Positions 51,920 to 61,011 are shown, counted from the first letter of the stretch. The stretch is DNA of 64,000 nucleotides from Poriferisodalis sp965208925 (GCF_965208925.1 NZ_OZ242364.1:2542001-2606000); one strand, 5' to 3'. Program-made: numbers and translations. The notes: generated by a model from the letters alone, not told the origin.

Positions 51920-53082
51920 TGAGCGATGTCTCGGACAACAACGATGAACTTGTCGCGGGGATCTTCGGCGGTCTCGAGTACGGGATCGCTGAACTGAAGC
52001 GAAGAGAATTCAGACCATGGCACCGACCCCGCAAGCAATTCGTCCGACGTGAACAGTGGGCCAAGCAGGTCAGAGGCCTCTATGCCGATCGGCCACCTAC
52101 GGACCCGCTTCGCTACTTGGGTTTGCCAGGCACGGACCTCATCGACCTGAGATATTTGCACGATGAGGTATGCAGGCCGGCTGACCGGCCGCTGATCTTC
52201 CTCGGATTCAATTCAGAAGCACAACCAAACAGCCCAGCTCGAGACGAGCTCAACATCTCGCTCTACGAGGTAGGTCGGCTGCCGAACGTCCAGCAGCGGC
52301 AGTCTGATGTCATCCACGACGACTTCCGGCGCATCAGCGACGAGTCCTCGATTGCATGGAAACGTGCAAGGGCGATCGGGCCCTTCGATGTTGTCAACTT
52401 GGACCTGTGCGACGGATTGGCATCCGATTCGCCAACAATCCGTCAGTCGATCTATGACGCGCTGGGTCAGGTGACTGCTCTGCAGAGCCACAGCTTGACA
52501 CCGTGGCTGCTGCTCATCACCACTCGAATCGGTCCGCGCATGTTTGACCCCAATGCCGAAGCGGCGATTCTTCAGCGCTTTCGCGACAACGTCGGCACTT
52601 GCGACGGATTTATCGAAGAGTGCCAGCAACACTTGGGCCTCAATGCAACGGCGATTGAACCCTCGACCTGCAGTGACCTCGACTACCTCAAGCTCATGAT
52701 CGTCGCCTTGGGCAAGTGGCTTGCGGAACTCGTTCAGGCATCGAGAAGCAGCCAGGTGGTGCTAGCTAGCACCCTCGGCTATCGGGTAGTCAAGAGCGCG
52801 CCGTGCGAGGATCTCGTTTCGATCGCGCTGCGATGTGAACCGATCTTTTCCCGCCCCGCGAACGCGCTGTCTCCGACACCTCCGCAGCCATTCGACGAGT
52901 GCAAGACCGCGAAGAGAATCGTCAGGCGCGCGGCACGTCGCAAGGACATCGACTCGATACTTAAAGCCGACTCGGACGTACATGAGGGTCTAGTCGTCGA
53001 AATGGAGGGGCTCTTGACAGCGGCAAGGTACGACGTCGAGCGTTACCGGCCGTGGCTCGAGTCGCTCGACAGTGGTCTCTGA
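51919..53082 (+). CDS. Unrecognised protein of the methyltransferase/ATPase cassette
   Basis: A 387-residue soluble protein, no family recognised. The first ~60 residues are very basic and aromatic (AELKRREFRPWHRPRKQFVRREQW), suggesting nucleic-acid contact. A middle part contains PLIFLGFNSEAQPN and IGPFDVVNLDLCDGLASD, a strand-Asp-Asp arrangement like that of Rossmann or nuclease-type folds. Residues 195-330 are mostly helical with four conserved-looking Cys. Its GTG shares the last base of the preceding TAG stop, so translation is coupled to the ATPase. As the third member of the cassette it is the natural candidate for the effector or nuclease, but nothing in the sequence proves that. Confidence 0.75.
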   Translation: MSDVSDNNDELVAGIFGGLEYGIAELKRREFRPWHRPRKQFVRREQWAKQVRGLYADRPPTDPLRYLGLPGTDLIDLRYLHDEVCRPADRPLIFLGFNSEAQPNSPARDELNISLYEVGRLPNVQQRQSDVIHDDFRRISDESSIAWKRARAIGPFDVVNLDLCDGLASDSPTIRQSIYDALGQVTALQSHSLTPWLLLITTRIGPRMFDPNAEAAILQRFRDNVGTCDGFIEECQQHLGLNATAIEPSTCSDLDYLKLMIVALGKWLAELVQASRSSQVVLASTLGYRVVKSAPCEDLVSIALRCEPIFSRPANALSPTPPQPFDECKTAKRIVRRAARRKDIDSILKADSDVHEGLVVEMEGLLTAARYDVERYRPWLESLDSGL

Positions 53083-53163
53083 CTTGGCTCCGATGGGCCT
53101 AGTTCCGGTTTGTCCGATCACGGTCCCAAGCGGCTCAAACGCCCGCCACCGTTCTAACCGACG

Positions 53164-53180
53164 GTCCCTACGGAAGGGAC
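53164..53180 (-). terminator. Weak stem-loop between convergent genes
   Basis: GTCCC (53164-53168) pairs with GGGAC (53176-53180) around a 7-base loop, just past the stop of the gene ending at 53188. No T-run follows, so a terminator role is doubtful. Confidence 0.25.
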
Positions 53181-53187
53181 TCGCCAG

Positions 53188-54183
53188 CTAAGAGTTGGCA
53201 AGCTCGTACGCAGCCATGCCCTCGAACATGGTTGCGATGTCTCGTTGGCGAGCGCCGAAGTATCCGATGGCGTCTGCCCAGAGATCAGCTGAATGCTGAG
53301 GGGGGCACGGCACGCCGGCCGGGAGTTCATCGCTTATCGGGTGGCGGCAGTCGGCCAATAGCGATTCAAGACCCTCATCCGTGAGGGCCCATTGGGCGTT
53401 GACCAAGCAGATGAGCGGCGCGCTAAGTTTGACCGGTCCACCGTTTCCAGAGCGCGCGGCAAACGCGACCTGGAGACTGAGCGCCAGCATGTCGACCGCC
53501 CTGGCGAAGTCAAACAGGTCGCGCCCCACGACGTCATTGGCAAGTAGCTGGCGTTCAAGAACCCTGACGATCTCGGCGGCGGACTCCTCAGGTCGCCAGA
53601 TGGTGCCGACTGGGTTCTCCTCATCCGGTCCGTAGCGGGGGTCCCACTGTGTCGGGTCAAGCGAGCCAAACAGCACGGGACCAAAATTCAACCAGAGTTC
53701 CGATACCTGGCCGTACTCCATCAGGAAGGCGTACAGGTCCGGCGAAGCTTCGTTCCCGGAGGTGCGCAGTCGGAACATGTGCGGGTTGAACAGCCGTAGC
53801 TCCTCGCCGAGCCTCAACGCATCGGCGATGGCATCGCGAGAGACAGCAGAACGTAGCGCCGCGACCGCAGCCGCTATCTCGTCATCGACAGCTCGGCGTT
53901 GCTCGTTCTGGCTGGCTGCCAGTGACTCCAAGTCCATGACGCGCCTTGTCAACGGTGCTGTCCCTGCTTGGACAGCGTCGCTTACGGCAGCCTCGACCCG
54001 ACGGACGAGACGTGGTTCCACGAACGCGCCAATGAGCAAGACCACGATCCCCGTCGCAATTGCCAGCGATGCGCTCGACCAGGACGCAAGCGTCCACCCG
54101 CCGCCTGCGACTCCAACAAGCAGAAACCCGGAGGCGACGGCAGCGAGGGCGCCCACCAGCGGCCAACGGACCCGAGTGTTCAC
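53188..54183 (-). CDS. Membrane-anchored protein of unknown function
   Basis: A 331-residue protein with two N-terminal transmembrane helices (about residues 9-26 and 33-55, VASGFLLVGVAGG and AIATGIVVLLIGAFV), a coiled-coil-like stretch (about 60-120, RRVEAAVSDAVQAG to EQRRAVDDEIAAAVAALR) and a soluble C-terminal domain of about 200 residues. No motif was recognised. It is convergent with the methyltransferase cassette and lies between it and the MmeI-like enzyme. Small 2-TM proteins in such settings are often sensors or effectors of defence systems, but this one cannot be assigned. GTG 54183 is the start. Confidence 0.75.
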   Translation of the reverse strand: MNTRVRWPLVGALAAVASGFLLVGVAGGGWTLASWSSASLAIATGIVVLLIGAFVEPRLVRRVEAAVSDAVQAGTAPLTRRVMDLESLAASQNEQRRAVDDEIAAAVAALRSAVSRDAIADALRLGEELRLFNPHMFRLRTSGNEASPDLYAFLMEYGQVSELWLNFGPVLFGSLDPTQWDPRYGPDEENPVGTIWRPEESAAEIVRVLERQLLANDVVGRDLFDFARAVDMLALSLQVAFAARSGNGGPVKLSAPLICLVNAQWALTDEGLESLLADCRHPISDELPAGVPCPPQHSADLWADAIGYFGARQRDIATMFEGMAAYELANS

Positions 54184-54565
54184 CTCGCTCCGATCGTGAC
54201 CGTAGTCTCTACGGCCCTATTGCTGCCGCTTCGTGGTGCGCGCATTCGCCCATTGTTGCCAACGAGTGCGCCAGGCTCTGGGACCTTGGTCGTCATCAGG
54301 TCGAGGTGAGAGGCCTCGAGAATCGAACCTCGGCAAGCCCTGAACGCAGGAGACCACGGCAACTGAGCTCTCGGCCGCTTCGACATGTGCTTGTCTGACG
54401 AAGCAGCAGGTCGAATCGGCGCCGGCTTGAACAAGGCTCACAGATCTCGCAGAGGCTGAACGGCACACCTAAGTCGGTGCAGGCAGCGGAAGTGGATGCT
54501 GGCTGCACAGCGGGCCGCTGCCAAGCGCACCGAAACGGTGAGCAGCGCAGCATCGGCCCCCAGGA
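54184..54565. other. Intergenic stretch of 382 bases, no protein gene
   Basis: No convincing coding frame. The 5' half (54184-54300) holds the divergent upstream region of the membrane protein. The middle contains a tRNA-like remnant at about 54303-54383 on the minus strand. The rest (54384-54565) shows no recognisable signal. Confidence 0.6.
54303..54383 (-). other. tRNA-like remnant
   Basis: On the minus strand the sequence holds a D-arm-like GAGCTCAGTTGC and a T-loop-like GAGGTTCGATTCTC in the right order, separated by about 32 bases with a short anticodon-arm-like hairpin (CCTG/CAGG). The T stem closes only as CGAG/CTCG around an 8-base loop, the D stem does not close, and no acceptor stem or clean anticodon loop could be built. 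Therefore a decayed tRNA or tRNA fragment is suggested, not a working gene. Confidence 0.4.
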
Positions 54566-57362
54566 TCAAGCGCGGAGGGTGCCTGTCATTTGTTCGTAGA
54601 GGCCGAAGAGGTGTTGGACGCGTTCGGATTCCGACTTGAACGTGGGCCGGGTGCGGTAGAGGCGGTCGACGGCTCGGTCGAGGTTGCGGTGCGCTTTGCG
54701 CAGATCAGTGGGCATGAGGTCGGGGTCGTAGAGGTTGGCGAGCGCGGCGTCGCGATGCTCCGCGCGCGTCGAGCACTGCTTGGGCGGGAGCGTCGAGCTT
54801 GGCTGATGCACTGCCGTCGCTGAAGCCTTGGGGCACGGGGAACGTGTTGTAGACGATGCCGACCGAGTATTGGTAGCGGCTCTCGAGGCGTCCTGCGACC
54901 GTCCGCATCCAAGCCATGTGCATCGCGGAGCTCAAGAGCGCGAATTCGGCGAGAGATGCGTCGGGCAGGATTCTCAGCTTGTTGCTGGGTATGGCTGGCG
55001 GTTCGAGCCAGCCGAATGGCACGTACTCGCGTCGTTCCGAACTCACTTCGGGAATCACCAGGAACGGTTGCTCCGGGAGTACTTCGACTTGCCACGCCCG
55101 CGGGGTTTGTGCCAGCTGACGGGTTGATGCTCGCTGGCTCGCTTGCCGAGTCTCGCGCACCGCTTTCATTCGCTGCTGAACCAGCGGCAAGCTTGACAGC
55201 ACGGCTGGGGATGCTTCCTGCAGGGCGAGTATCCAGCGCTCGCTGCCTCGGAGGTACTCGCGGGCTCCGACGAAAGGACGCATGAATGGCGTGGCGTCGG
55301 GTTCTTGTGCCAGGAATTCCGCCAGTTGGTCACCATCGAAGATGTACTCACCGCCATCAATGGGCTGGGAGCCAGTCAGCAGTCTCCTCATGCCGTTGAT
55401 GGAACGTCCCACTTCGCTGACGACTTGGTGCGGATTGTTGAGCCTCGTGCCGTCGACCAAGTAGGGCGTGATGACTTTGCAGGTGCCGACGAGGGGTTCC
55501 CCGTTGATGTTGGGGTAGGTGTAGAGCGGCCTGTCCGGTGGCGCGTGCTCGGCTGGGTCGAGGCCGAGAATGATCACGTGGACGTGTGCCTTGCCTCGGG
55601 CGTCGGAGCCCCACGCGAATGTCCGGTGGGCGTATGAGATCTCCATCTGGTGCCGTTCGAAGATGACTGACCAAAGTTGCGCGACCTGTTCGCCTTGGGT
55701 GATGGAGTTGGTTGCGACGAACCCGATCCGCGGAGGTCGGTGGCCGAGACCGGCTGCGGTGTCCGTTCGGCGGACGTATTCGGCGGCGCGTATGAACCAT
55801 GCAGTGACGTAGTCGAGCGTTCCGCCGCTGCCGCCGAGCTGCGCGATGCGGTGCACCTGCGCTCGCTGCTCGGTGCTCTGGTACTTGGCGCCGATGAAGG
55901 GCGGGTTGCCGAACACATAGGAGCACTCCGCGGGCGGCAGGAACGTCGCCCAGTCAAGTTCCAGTGCGTCGCCGACTTCGATGTGCGGCGATTTCTCAAG
56001 CGGGATACGCACATAGGGCTCGCCGAAGGTGTCAGCGAGCTCCCGGTTCATGAGGTGATCCATCATCCACAACGAGGTGGCGGCGATGCGCGCCGGGAAC
56101 TCGCTGATCTCGATGCCGTAGAACTGGTCGACGTCGATCACCGACTTCACTTCGAATGGCATTACCTGCTGGGCCGACACCCGGGTGCGGGCTGCGATCT
56201 CGTCGAGAATGTCGATCTCAAGCAGGCGCAGCTCGCGGTAGGCGATGATTAGGAAGTTGCCGCAACCGCACGCAGGGTCGAAGAACTGCAGCTCTCCTAG
56301 CCGGTCCCTGAAGCGGTAGAGCTCAGCTACGACATCGCCGCTTTGCTTGGAGGCGAGGTCGTCGAACTCGGATCGCAGGTCGTCAAGAAACAGCGGTTCG
56401 ATCACCCTCAAGATGTTCTGCTCGGTGGTGTAGTGCGCGCCTTGGGAACGGCGCTCAATCGGCTCCATCACCGACTGGAACAGCGCGCCGAAGATCGCCG
56501 GCGATGTCTTGGACCAGTTGAATCGGCACGCGTCCAGCAGGGCTGTCCGCATTTCGCTGTCGAAGTCAGGGATCTCCAGCCGCGCGGCGAAGAGTTCGCC
56601 GTTCACATAGGGGAACTTGGCCAGGTCCTCGTCCAGCTTGTGCTGCCGCCGCTCAGCCGGCGTGTTCAGGACTCCGAACAGCCGCGTCAGCCGTGAGCCC
56701 AGGTCGGTGCCGTCCACCGAGGTTCGTTCCTCCACGAGATGCAGAAACATGTCCTGGCGGGGAAAGATGCCCGAGTCGTCGGCGAACATGCAAAACACCA
56801 TGCGCACTAGGAATTGCTCGAGGTCCTCGCCCTGGTAGCCCGACTCGTCGAGCGCATCGTGCAGCCGCCCCATGAGTTCTGACGCTTCGATGTTGACCGG
56901 GTCCTCCTCACGCAGCGCCCGGCGCCGCTGCCCAACGATGAACGCAAAGTCCTCGACGTGGTCCGGCAATTCGGAGAGCGAGAACCGGATCTCATCGCGC
57001 GTATCGCGGTCGAGCAGCTCGAACGTCTTGAAGTCGCACAGCAGCTGATAGCGCGGCCGTTCCCGCTCCGAGACTGCATCGAAGTAGTCGCCCGCCTGCT
57101 GAGCTGCCGCCAACAAGCTGCGGCCGGCGCTCTTCTGCTCCACCAGCAGCACGCTGGGCCAGAACAGATCAATGAAGCCATGTGAGTTGTCCAGCTTCTT
57201 GACATGCTCTTCGTAGCGCGCCACGTCGCGCCGTCGCTTGCCGAACACCTCGAAGAACTCGTTGTAGAAGGTCTGCGTCTCGCCCTTCTCGTACGAGGCG
57301 TCAGACCACTCCGAAGCGAACTGGGCAGCGCGCACTCTGATCTCGTTCCACGAGAGCATCAC
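54566..57362 (-). CDS. MmeI-like type IIG restriction-modification enzyme, frameshifted near 3' end
   Basis: Read from 57362, the frame continues to 54705 (885 residues). Its last ~13 residues are out of frame; shifting by one base at 54759-54769, in a CG-run, restores a coherent tail (REHRDAALANLYDPDLMPTDL, to QMTGTLRA at 54566), giving about 931 residues, close to MmeI (919). The N-terminal nuclease motif is Asp65-x9-Glu75-x-Lys77 (DLFWPSVLLVEQK). The adenine-methyltransferase part has FFDPACGCGNFLIIAY (motif I) and GNPPFIGAKYQ (motif IV, NPPF), then a specificity region with FMRPFVGAREYLRG. One chain would cut and methylate adenine at an asymmetric site. Frameshift may be real or a sequencing error in GC-repeat. 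Confidence 0.88.
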
Positions 57363-57415
57363 GGCAACCTAACCGACCCTGCCGATCTCAATTGGGCCGA
57401 GGCCGGCAGCGCGGG

Positions 57416-58033
57416 CTACAAGCCGATGGCCAGGTCGGGACGGCCGCGCAGGTGGGTGCGTTCGTTGACCGAGAGCACGCTGCGGTGGCCATGGCTCGAC
57501 GCGAAGACACGCGTGACGGAGGTGTAGTCCACGTCGAACTTCAGGAATGAGCCCGGGTCGAAGCCCAGGCAGCGGGCCAGGTAGGCGTTCACGACGCCGC
57601 CATGGCACGCCAGCGCCACCCGCTGGCTGCGGTGGTCGGCGACGATCTGGTCGACTGCGTGGTTGACGATGGCGATGAACTGGGCGGTGCGTTCTGCATC
57701 CCCGAACGAACCGGTCGCCAACTCGTCCCACCGCTCCCGGTCGGTCTCCTTGAGCACCTCCATGGGCACGTACGCCGGTGAGTCGCGGTCGAACTCGCTC
57801 AGCCCGTCGCGCACTGACGGCTCGAGACCAGTCGCTTCGGAGATCGCTCGGGCCGTTTGCACTGCCCGGCGCATCGGGCTGCTGTACAACGCATCGATGC
57901 CCATTTCGGCGAGCCACCCGGCAACCGCCGCGGCCTGCTGCTGACCGATCTCCGACAGGGACGGGTCTGCGGGCTGCCCGTCGTGCCGTACGACTCGTTC
58001 AGGTTGGCCGTGGCGGACGAAGACGAGTTCCAC
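57416..58033 (-). CDS. Histidine phosphatase family protein
   Basis: A 205-residue phosphoglycerate-mutase-like histidine phosphatase: FVRHGQPERV (RHG, nucleophile His), LYSSPMRRAVQTARAI (second Arg), a Glu in SEFDRDSPAYVPME and ACHGGVVNAYLA (final His). It dephosphorylates small molecules or proteins, substrate unknown. GTG 58033 is the start. It is divergent from the pyruvate kinase gene, with 67 bases between, and is the first gene after the defence island. Confidence 0.92.
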   Translation of the reverse strand: MELVFVRHGQPERVVRHDGQPADPSLSEIGQQQAAAVAGWLAEMGIDALYSSPMRRAVQTARAISEATGLEPSVRDGLSEFDRDSPAYVPMEVLKETDRERWDELATGSFGDAERTAQFIAIVNHAVDQIVADHRSQRVALACHGGVVNAYLARCLGFDPGSFLKFDVDYTSVTRVFASSHGHRSVLSVNERTHLRGRPDLAIGL

Positions 58034-58100
58034 GGCGGGTGACCCTAGAGGGCGAAATCAATGGCTGAGTGCCTTGACGGGAGCGGTACCGTGGTGACAC

Positions 58101-59534
58101 ATGGCAAGACGGACCAAGATCATCGCCAGCGTCGGACCAGCCTGCAGCGACGAGGCGACCATGACAGCCATGATCGAAGCAGGCGTCGATGTCTGGCGTC
58201 TCGGGCTGGCACACGGCACGCTCGACGAGCAGGTCGACACCTTCCGGCGGCTGCGCGCTGTATCGGAAGAGTCCGGACGGCATATCGGGATCCTCGTGGA
58301 CCTGCCGGGTCCCAAGGTGCGCTGCAAGCCCTTCCCCGAGGGCGGCTGCGACGTCGCTCAAGACGCGTTGCTCTCGCTCACCATTGACGGCGACGCCAGC
58401 ACCGCCGATCGGCTCGTCGTCGACTACGAGGGATTGCTGACCGACGTGGGCCCGGGTGACCGGCTGTCGTTCGGCGACGGCAACGTCGTGCTGGTGGTCG
58501 AGGACCGTGCCTCCAACGCCCTCAAGACCCGTGTGCTGCACGGCGGGCACCTCGAAGGCCGGCCTGGTCTGCATGTCGACTCATCCAAGCTGCGCATGAG
58601 CACGCCGACCCCCCAGGACCTGAAGCTGGCGGACACGTTCATCGACCTGGGCACCGACATGGTCGCACTGTCGTTCGTCCGTTCGGCACATGACATGCGG
58701 CGTCTGGGCGTCGAGCCCCATCCGCGCGGCCCGCTGCTGGTGGCCAAGATCGAGACAAATGCCGCAGTGGAGAATCTCGACGGGATCATCGAGTCCTCTT
58801 CGGCAGTCATGGTGGCCCGCGGCGACCTGGGTGCGGAGTGCGACATCGAAGAATTGCCCCACCTGCAGAAGCGCATCATCGAGGCCTGCGTCGCACACGG
58901 CCGGCCGGCCATCACCGCGACACAGATGCTGGAGTCGCTGCTGCATTCGCCCGTACCGACGCGCGCCGAGGCCTCCGACATCGCCAATGCGGTATTCGAC
59001 GGCACCTCAGCAGTGATGCTGAGCGGCGAGACGGCGATCGGCCACGATCCGGTGAACGCCGTGCGGACCATGGCGCGCATCACCGAGCGAGCAGATGAGC
59101 GCTTCGACTACGAGGCGTGGTGGAACCGGCTGCTGTCAGTGCGCAGGCTGGACGAACGCGCTGCTGACTACCTTCGCGTGACCGACGGCATCACCCAGTC
59201 GGCGTCACGGCTGGCGACCGAGCTGGGCGCTCAAGCCATCATCTGCCTGAGCCGGTCGGGGTTCACCGCCCGCAGCATGGCCAGGTTCCGTCCGTCGATG
59301 CCGCTGCTGGGTCTCACGCCCGAGCCTCGCACCGCGATGCAGCTCTCGCTGTCCTGGGGGACGCGCCCGCTGGTCTTCGGCGAACGATTGACCCCTGCCG
59401 AATCAGCCCTCGAAGCGGTGCACGCAGCGTCGCGTACCGGCCTCGTCCGCAGCGGCGACATGGTGGTGGTGGTGTCAGGCTCGAGCCCCGAGTCGCACGC
59501 CACCGACAACCTGCGCGCCATGCGCGTGCCCTGA
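58101..59534 (+). CDS. pyk: Pyruvate kinase, potassium-site residues altered
   Basis: A 477-residue pyruvate kinase: ARRTKIIASVGPACSDEATM at the start, LVDLPGPKVRCKPF, LLVAKIETNAAVENLDGIIE (catalytic Lys), VMVARGDLGAECDIEEL and ITATQMLESLLHSPVPTRAEASDIANAVFDGTSAVMLSGETAIG, then the C-terminal allosteric-type domain. The N-terminal signature, normally R-x-N-x-S-H-G, here reads R33-L-G35-L-A37-H-G, so both residues that coordinate K+ in the muscle enzyme are lost. It might be K+-independent or work poorly. ATG 58101 follows a gene-free spacer after the histidine phosphatase. Final glycolytic step: PEP to pyruvate with ATP formation. Confidence 0.9.
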   Translation: MARRTKIIASVGPACSDEATMTAMIEAGVDVWRLGLAHGTLDEQVDTFRRLRAVSEESGRHIGILVDLPGPKVRCKPFPEGGCDVAQDALLSLTIDGDASTADRLVVDYEGLLTDVGPGDRLSFGDGNVVLVVEDRASNALKTRVLHGGHLEGRPGLHVDSSKLRMSTPTPQDLKLADTFIDLGTDMVALSFVRSAHDMRRLGVEPHPRGPLLVAKIETNAAVENLDGIIESSSAVMVARGDLGAECDIEELPHLQKRIIEACVAHGRPAITATQMLESLLHSPVPTRAEASDIANAVFDGTSAVMLSGETAIGHDPVNAVRTMARITERADERFDYEAWWNRLLSVRRLDERAADYLRVTDGITQSASRLATELGAQAIICLSRSGFTARSMARFRPSMPLLGLTPEPRTAMQLSLSWGTRPLVFGERLTPAESALEAVHAASRTGLVRSGDMVVVVSGSSPESHATDNLRAMRVP

Positions 59535-59541
59535 GATCGGA

Positions 59542-59853
59542 TCAGCCGGTGTCGATGTCGATGTCGACGTCGATACGGGATGGGTCGATGCGGTCAGGTC
59601 CGCACAACGGGTTCTGGGGCACCTGCACTGCACGGCCGAAGACCTCGCATGAGCAGGTCTCTTGGCAGTCTCGCAGCCCGGTCCATTGCACGGCGAGCAC
59701 TGCCGCCCCGCCCACCAGCACCACTGAGATCAGCACGGCCAGCACCAGCCGGCGGATCAATCGGAGCGCAATGAAGGCCGCGACAGCCAGAGCGGCGATC
59801 CCGCCGGCCAGAGCGATGCTCAAGCGGTCGGCATCGAGCCATTCGGGCAGCAC
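59542..59853 (-). CDS. Small membrane protein with Cys-rich tail
   Basis: A 103-residue protein. Two hydrophobic helices lie at about residues 12-29 and 34-55. The C-terminal ~45 residues contain four cysteines (LRDCQETCSCEVF and PLCG), probably extracellular and disulfide-bonded or metal-binding, and end in an acidic tail rich in Asp and Ile (IDPSRIDVDIDIDTG). No family recognised. It converges on the pyruvate kinase gene with seven bases between. Confidence 0.65.
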   Translation of the reverse strand: MLPEWLDADRLSIALAGGIAALAVAAFIALRLIRRLVLAVLISVVLVGGAAVLAVQWTGLRDCQETCSCEVFGRAVQVPQNPLCGPDRIDPSRIDVDIDIDTG

Positions 59854-59966
59854 TTCAACAGAGAGTACGCAGCGTCCCGGCAGCGCCCGTGGATCGCTCC
59901 CGGGCCAGCGCCAAGGCGCTCAGTAGAGTCCGAGTGGCAGATTCGACGATCCGCGAGGTTCCGCGT

Positions 59967-60431
59967 ATGGCGGCCACACCCATTGATCTGCGTCCGGGCG
60001 GTCTGCCCGAGACAGTGCTGGATCCGGCCCCTCCCGTCGCGGTAGCGGCACTCGAAGCGGCGATGGCTCAGCCGGCGGCTGAACGGGGCGCCGCGCTGTC
60101 GGAGGTGGCGGCTCGCTGGCCGCGGTTGCTGGAGGCCTGGGCGGAACTGGGGCGTTGGGCGGCGAGCGCGGGCCGTCACATCGAGTCCTACGCCTACTGC
60201 AGGGTGGGATACCACCGGGGACTCGACGCTCTGCGCGCCGCCGGATGGCGGGGGAGCGGTTACGTCCGCTGGGCGCAGCCCACCAACAGCGGCTTCCTGT
60301 GGTCGCTGCTGGGCCTGGGGCGCTGCGCTGGTGCCATCGGCGAGCATGACGAGGCCGACCGGTGTGCCGGTTTCCTGATGCAGCTCGACCCCGGAGGCGA
60401 GCCGTCGACGGGTGAGTGGCCGCAGGCGTGA
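59967..60431 (+). CDS. DUF3151 family protein
   Basis: A 154-residue protein matching DUF3151: LDPAPPVAVAALEAAMAQPAAERGAALSEVAARWPRLLEAWAELG, then GYHRGLDALRAAGWRGSGYVRWAQPTNSGFLWSLLGLGRCAGAIGEHDEADRCAGFLMQLDP, the tail being diagnostic. It has a helical repeat-like look. The function is unknown; the family is widespread in Actinobacteria. ATG 59967 is the start. Its stop overlaps the mobA start (GTGA), so the two are coupled. Confidence 0.9.
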   Translation: MAATPIDLRPGGLPETVLDPAPPVAVAALEAAMAQPAAERGAALSEVAARWPRLLEAWAELGRWAASAGRHIESYAYCRVGYHRGLDALRAAGWRGSGYVRWAQPTNSGFLWSLLGLGRCAGAIGEHDEADRCAGFLMQLDPGGEPSTGEWPQA

Positions 60432-61006
60432 AGCCCGCCGGCGTCGTGCTGTGCGGGGGCGCATCCACGCGTATGGGCAGCGATAAGACGGGCCTGGAAC
60501 TAGCGGGCCGGCCGCTGGCGCTGTGGGTAGCCGATGCGCTATCGGCCGCGGGAGCAGAACCGGTCGTGGCGCAGGGCGGCAACCCGCCGCCGCCGCTCGT
60601 GGCCGAACCCGACAGCTCGCCACGAGCCGGTCCGCTGTCGGCCCTGATCGATGCGCTGGAGCGCCATGGCGAGGTGCTCGTGTGCCCGACCGACGTGCCG
60701 ACAGTTCCCGCCGAGCTGCTGGCCACGCTGGTTGAGCGCGCCCGCAGCACGGGTGCGCCGGTCGTGCTGGCTCGCAGCGACCGGCCGGAGCCGCTCATCG
60801 GCCACTACGCCCGCGAATCGCTCTCGATGCTGCGCGCAGGCCAGCAGGCCGGCGCGCGCGGGCCGAAGGAGGCCTTCGACATCGAGCGTGTCCCGACCGT
60901 GCCGGTGGCGCCGTCTGATGTGCTGAACGTGAACACGCCTGCCGATCTGGCAGCAGCCGAGGCGATCTTGGCTGCACGTGAAGCGGGCCAGCCAGGAGTG
61001 AGCTGA
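60428..61006 (+). CDS. mobA: Molybdenum cofactor guanylyltransferase
   Basis: A 192-residue nucleotidyltransferase with VVLCGGASTRMGSDKTGLEL at the start, the Mg/GTP-binding motif GGxSxRMGxDK, LVCPTDVPTVPAELLATL (DxP metal motif) and a C-terminal VNVNTPADLAAAE. MobA couples GMP to molybdopterin to make the bis-MGD cofactor. GTG 60428 overlaps the DUF3151 stop. Note the relative is the xanthine-dehydrogenase-type subunit at 7880, which would use the CMP form (MocA), so the two are not obviously a functional pair. Cytosolic. Confidence 0.88.
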   Translation: MKPAGVVLCGGASTRMGSDKTGLELAGRPLALWVADALSAAGAEPVVAQGGNPPPPLVAEPDSSPRAGPLSALIDALERHGEVLVCPTDVPTVPAELLATLVERARSTGAPVVLARSDRPEPLIGHYARESLSMLRAGQQAGARGPKEAFDIERVPTVPVAPSDVLNVNTPADLAAAEAILAAREAGQPGVS

Positions 61007-61011
61007 CGCGC

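Noticed and set aside
48447..53082. DISARM or BREX system
   Set aside because: The required helicase, DUF1998 protein, PLD protein, or PglZ/BrxC genes are absent; only a C5 methyltransferase and a GHKL ATPase are shared in type.
54303..54383. A working tRNA gene
   Set aside because: D and acceptor stems do not close and no clean anticodon loop can be built.
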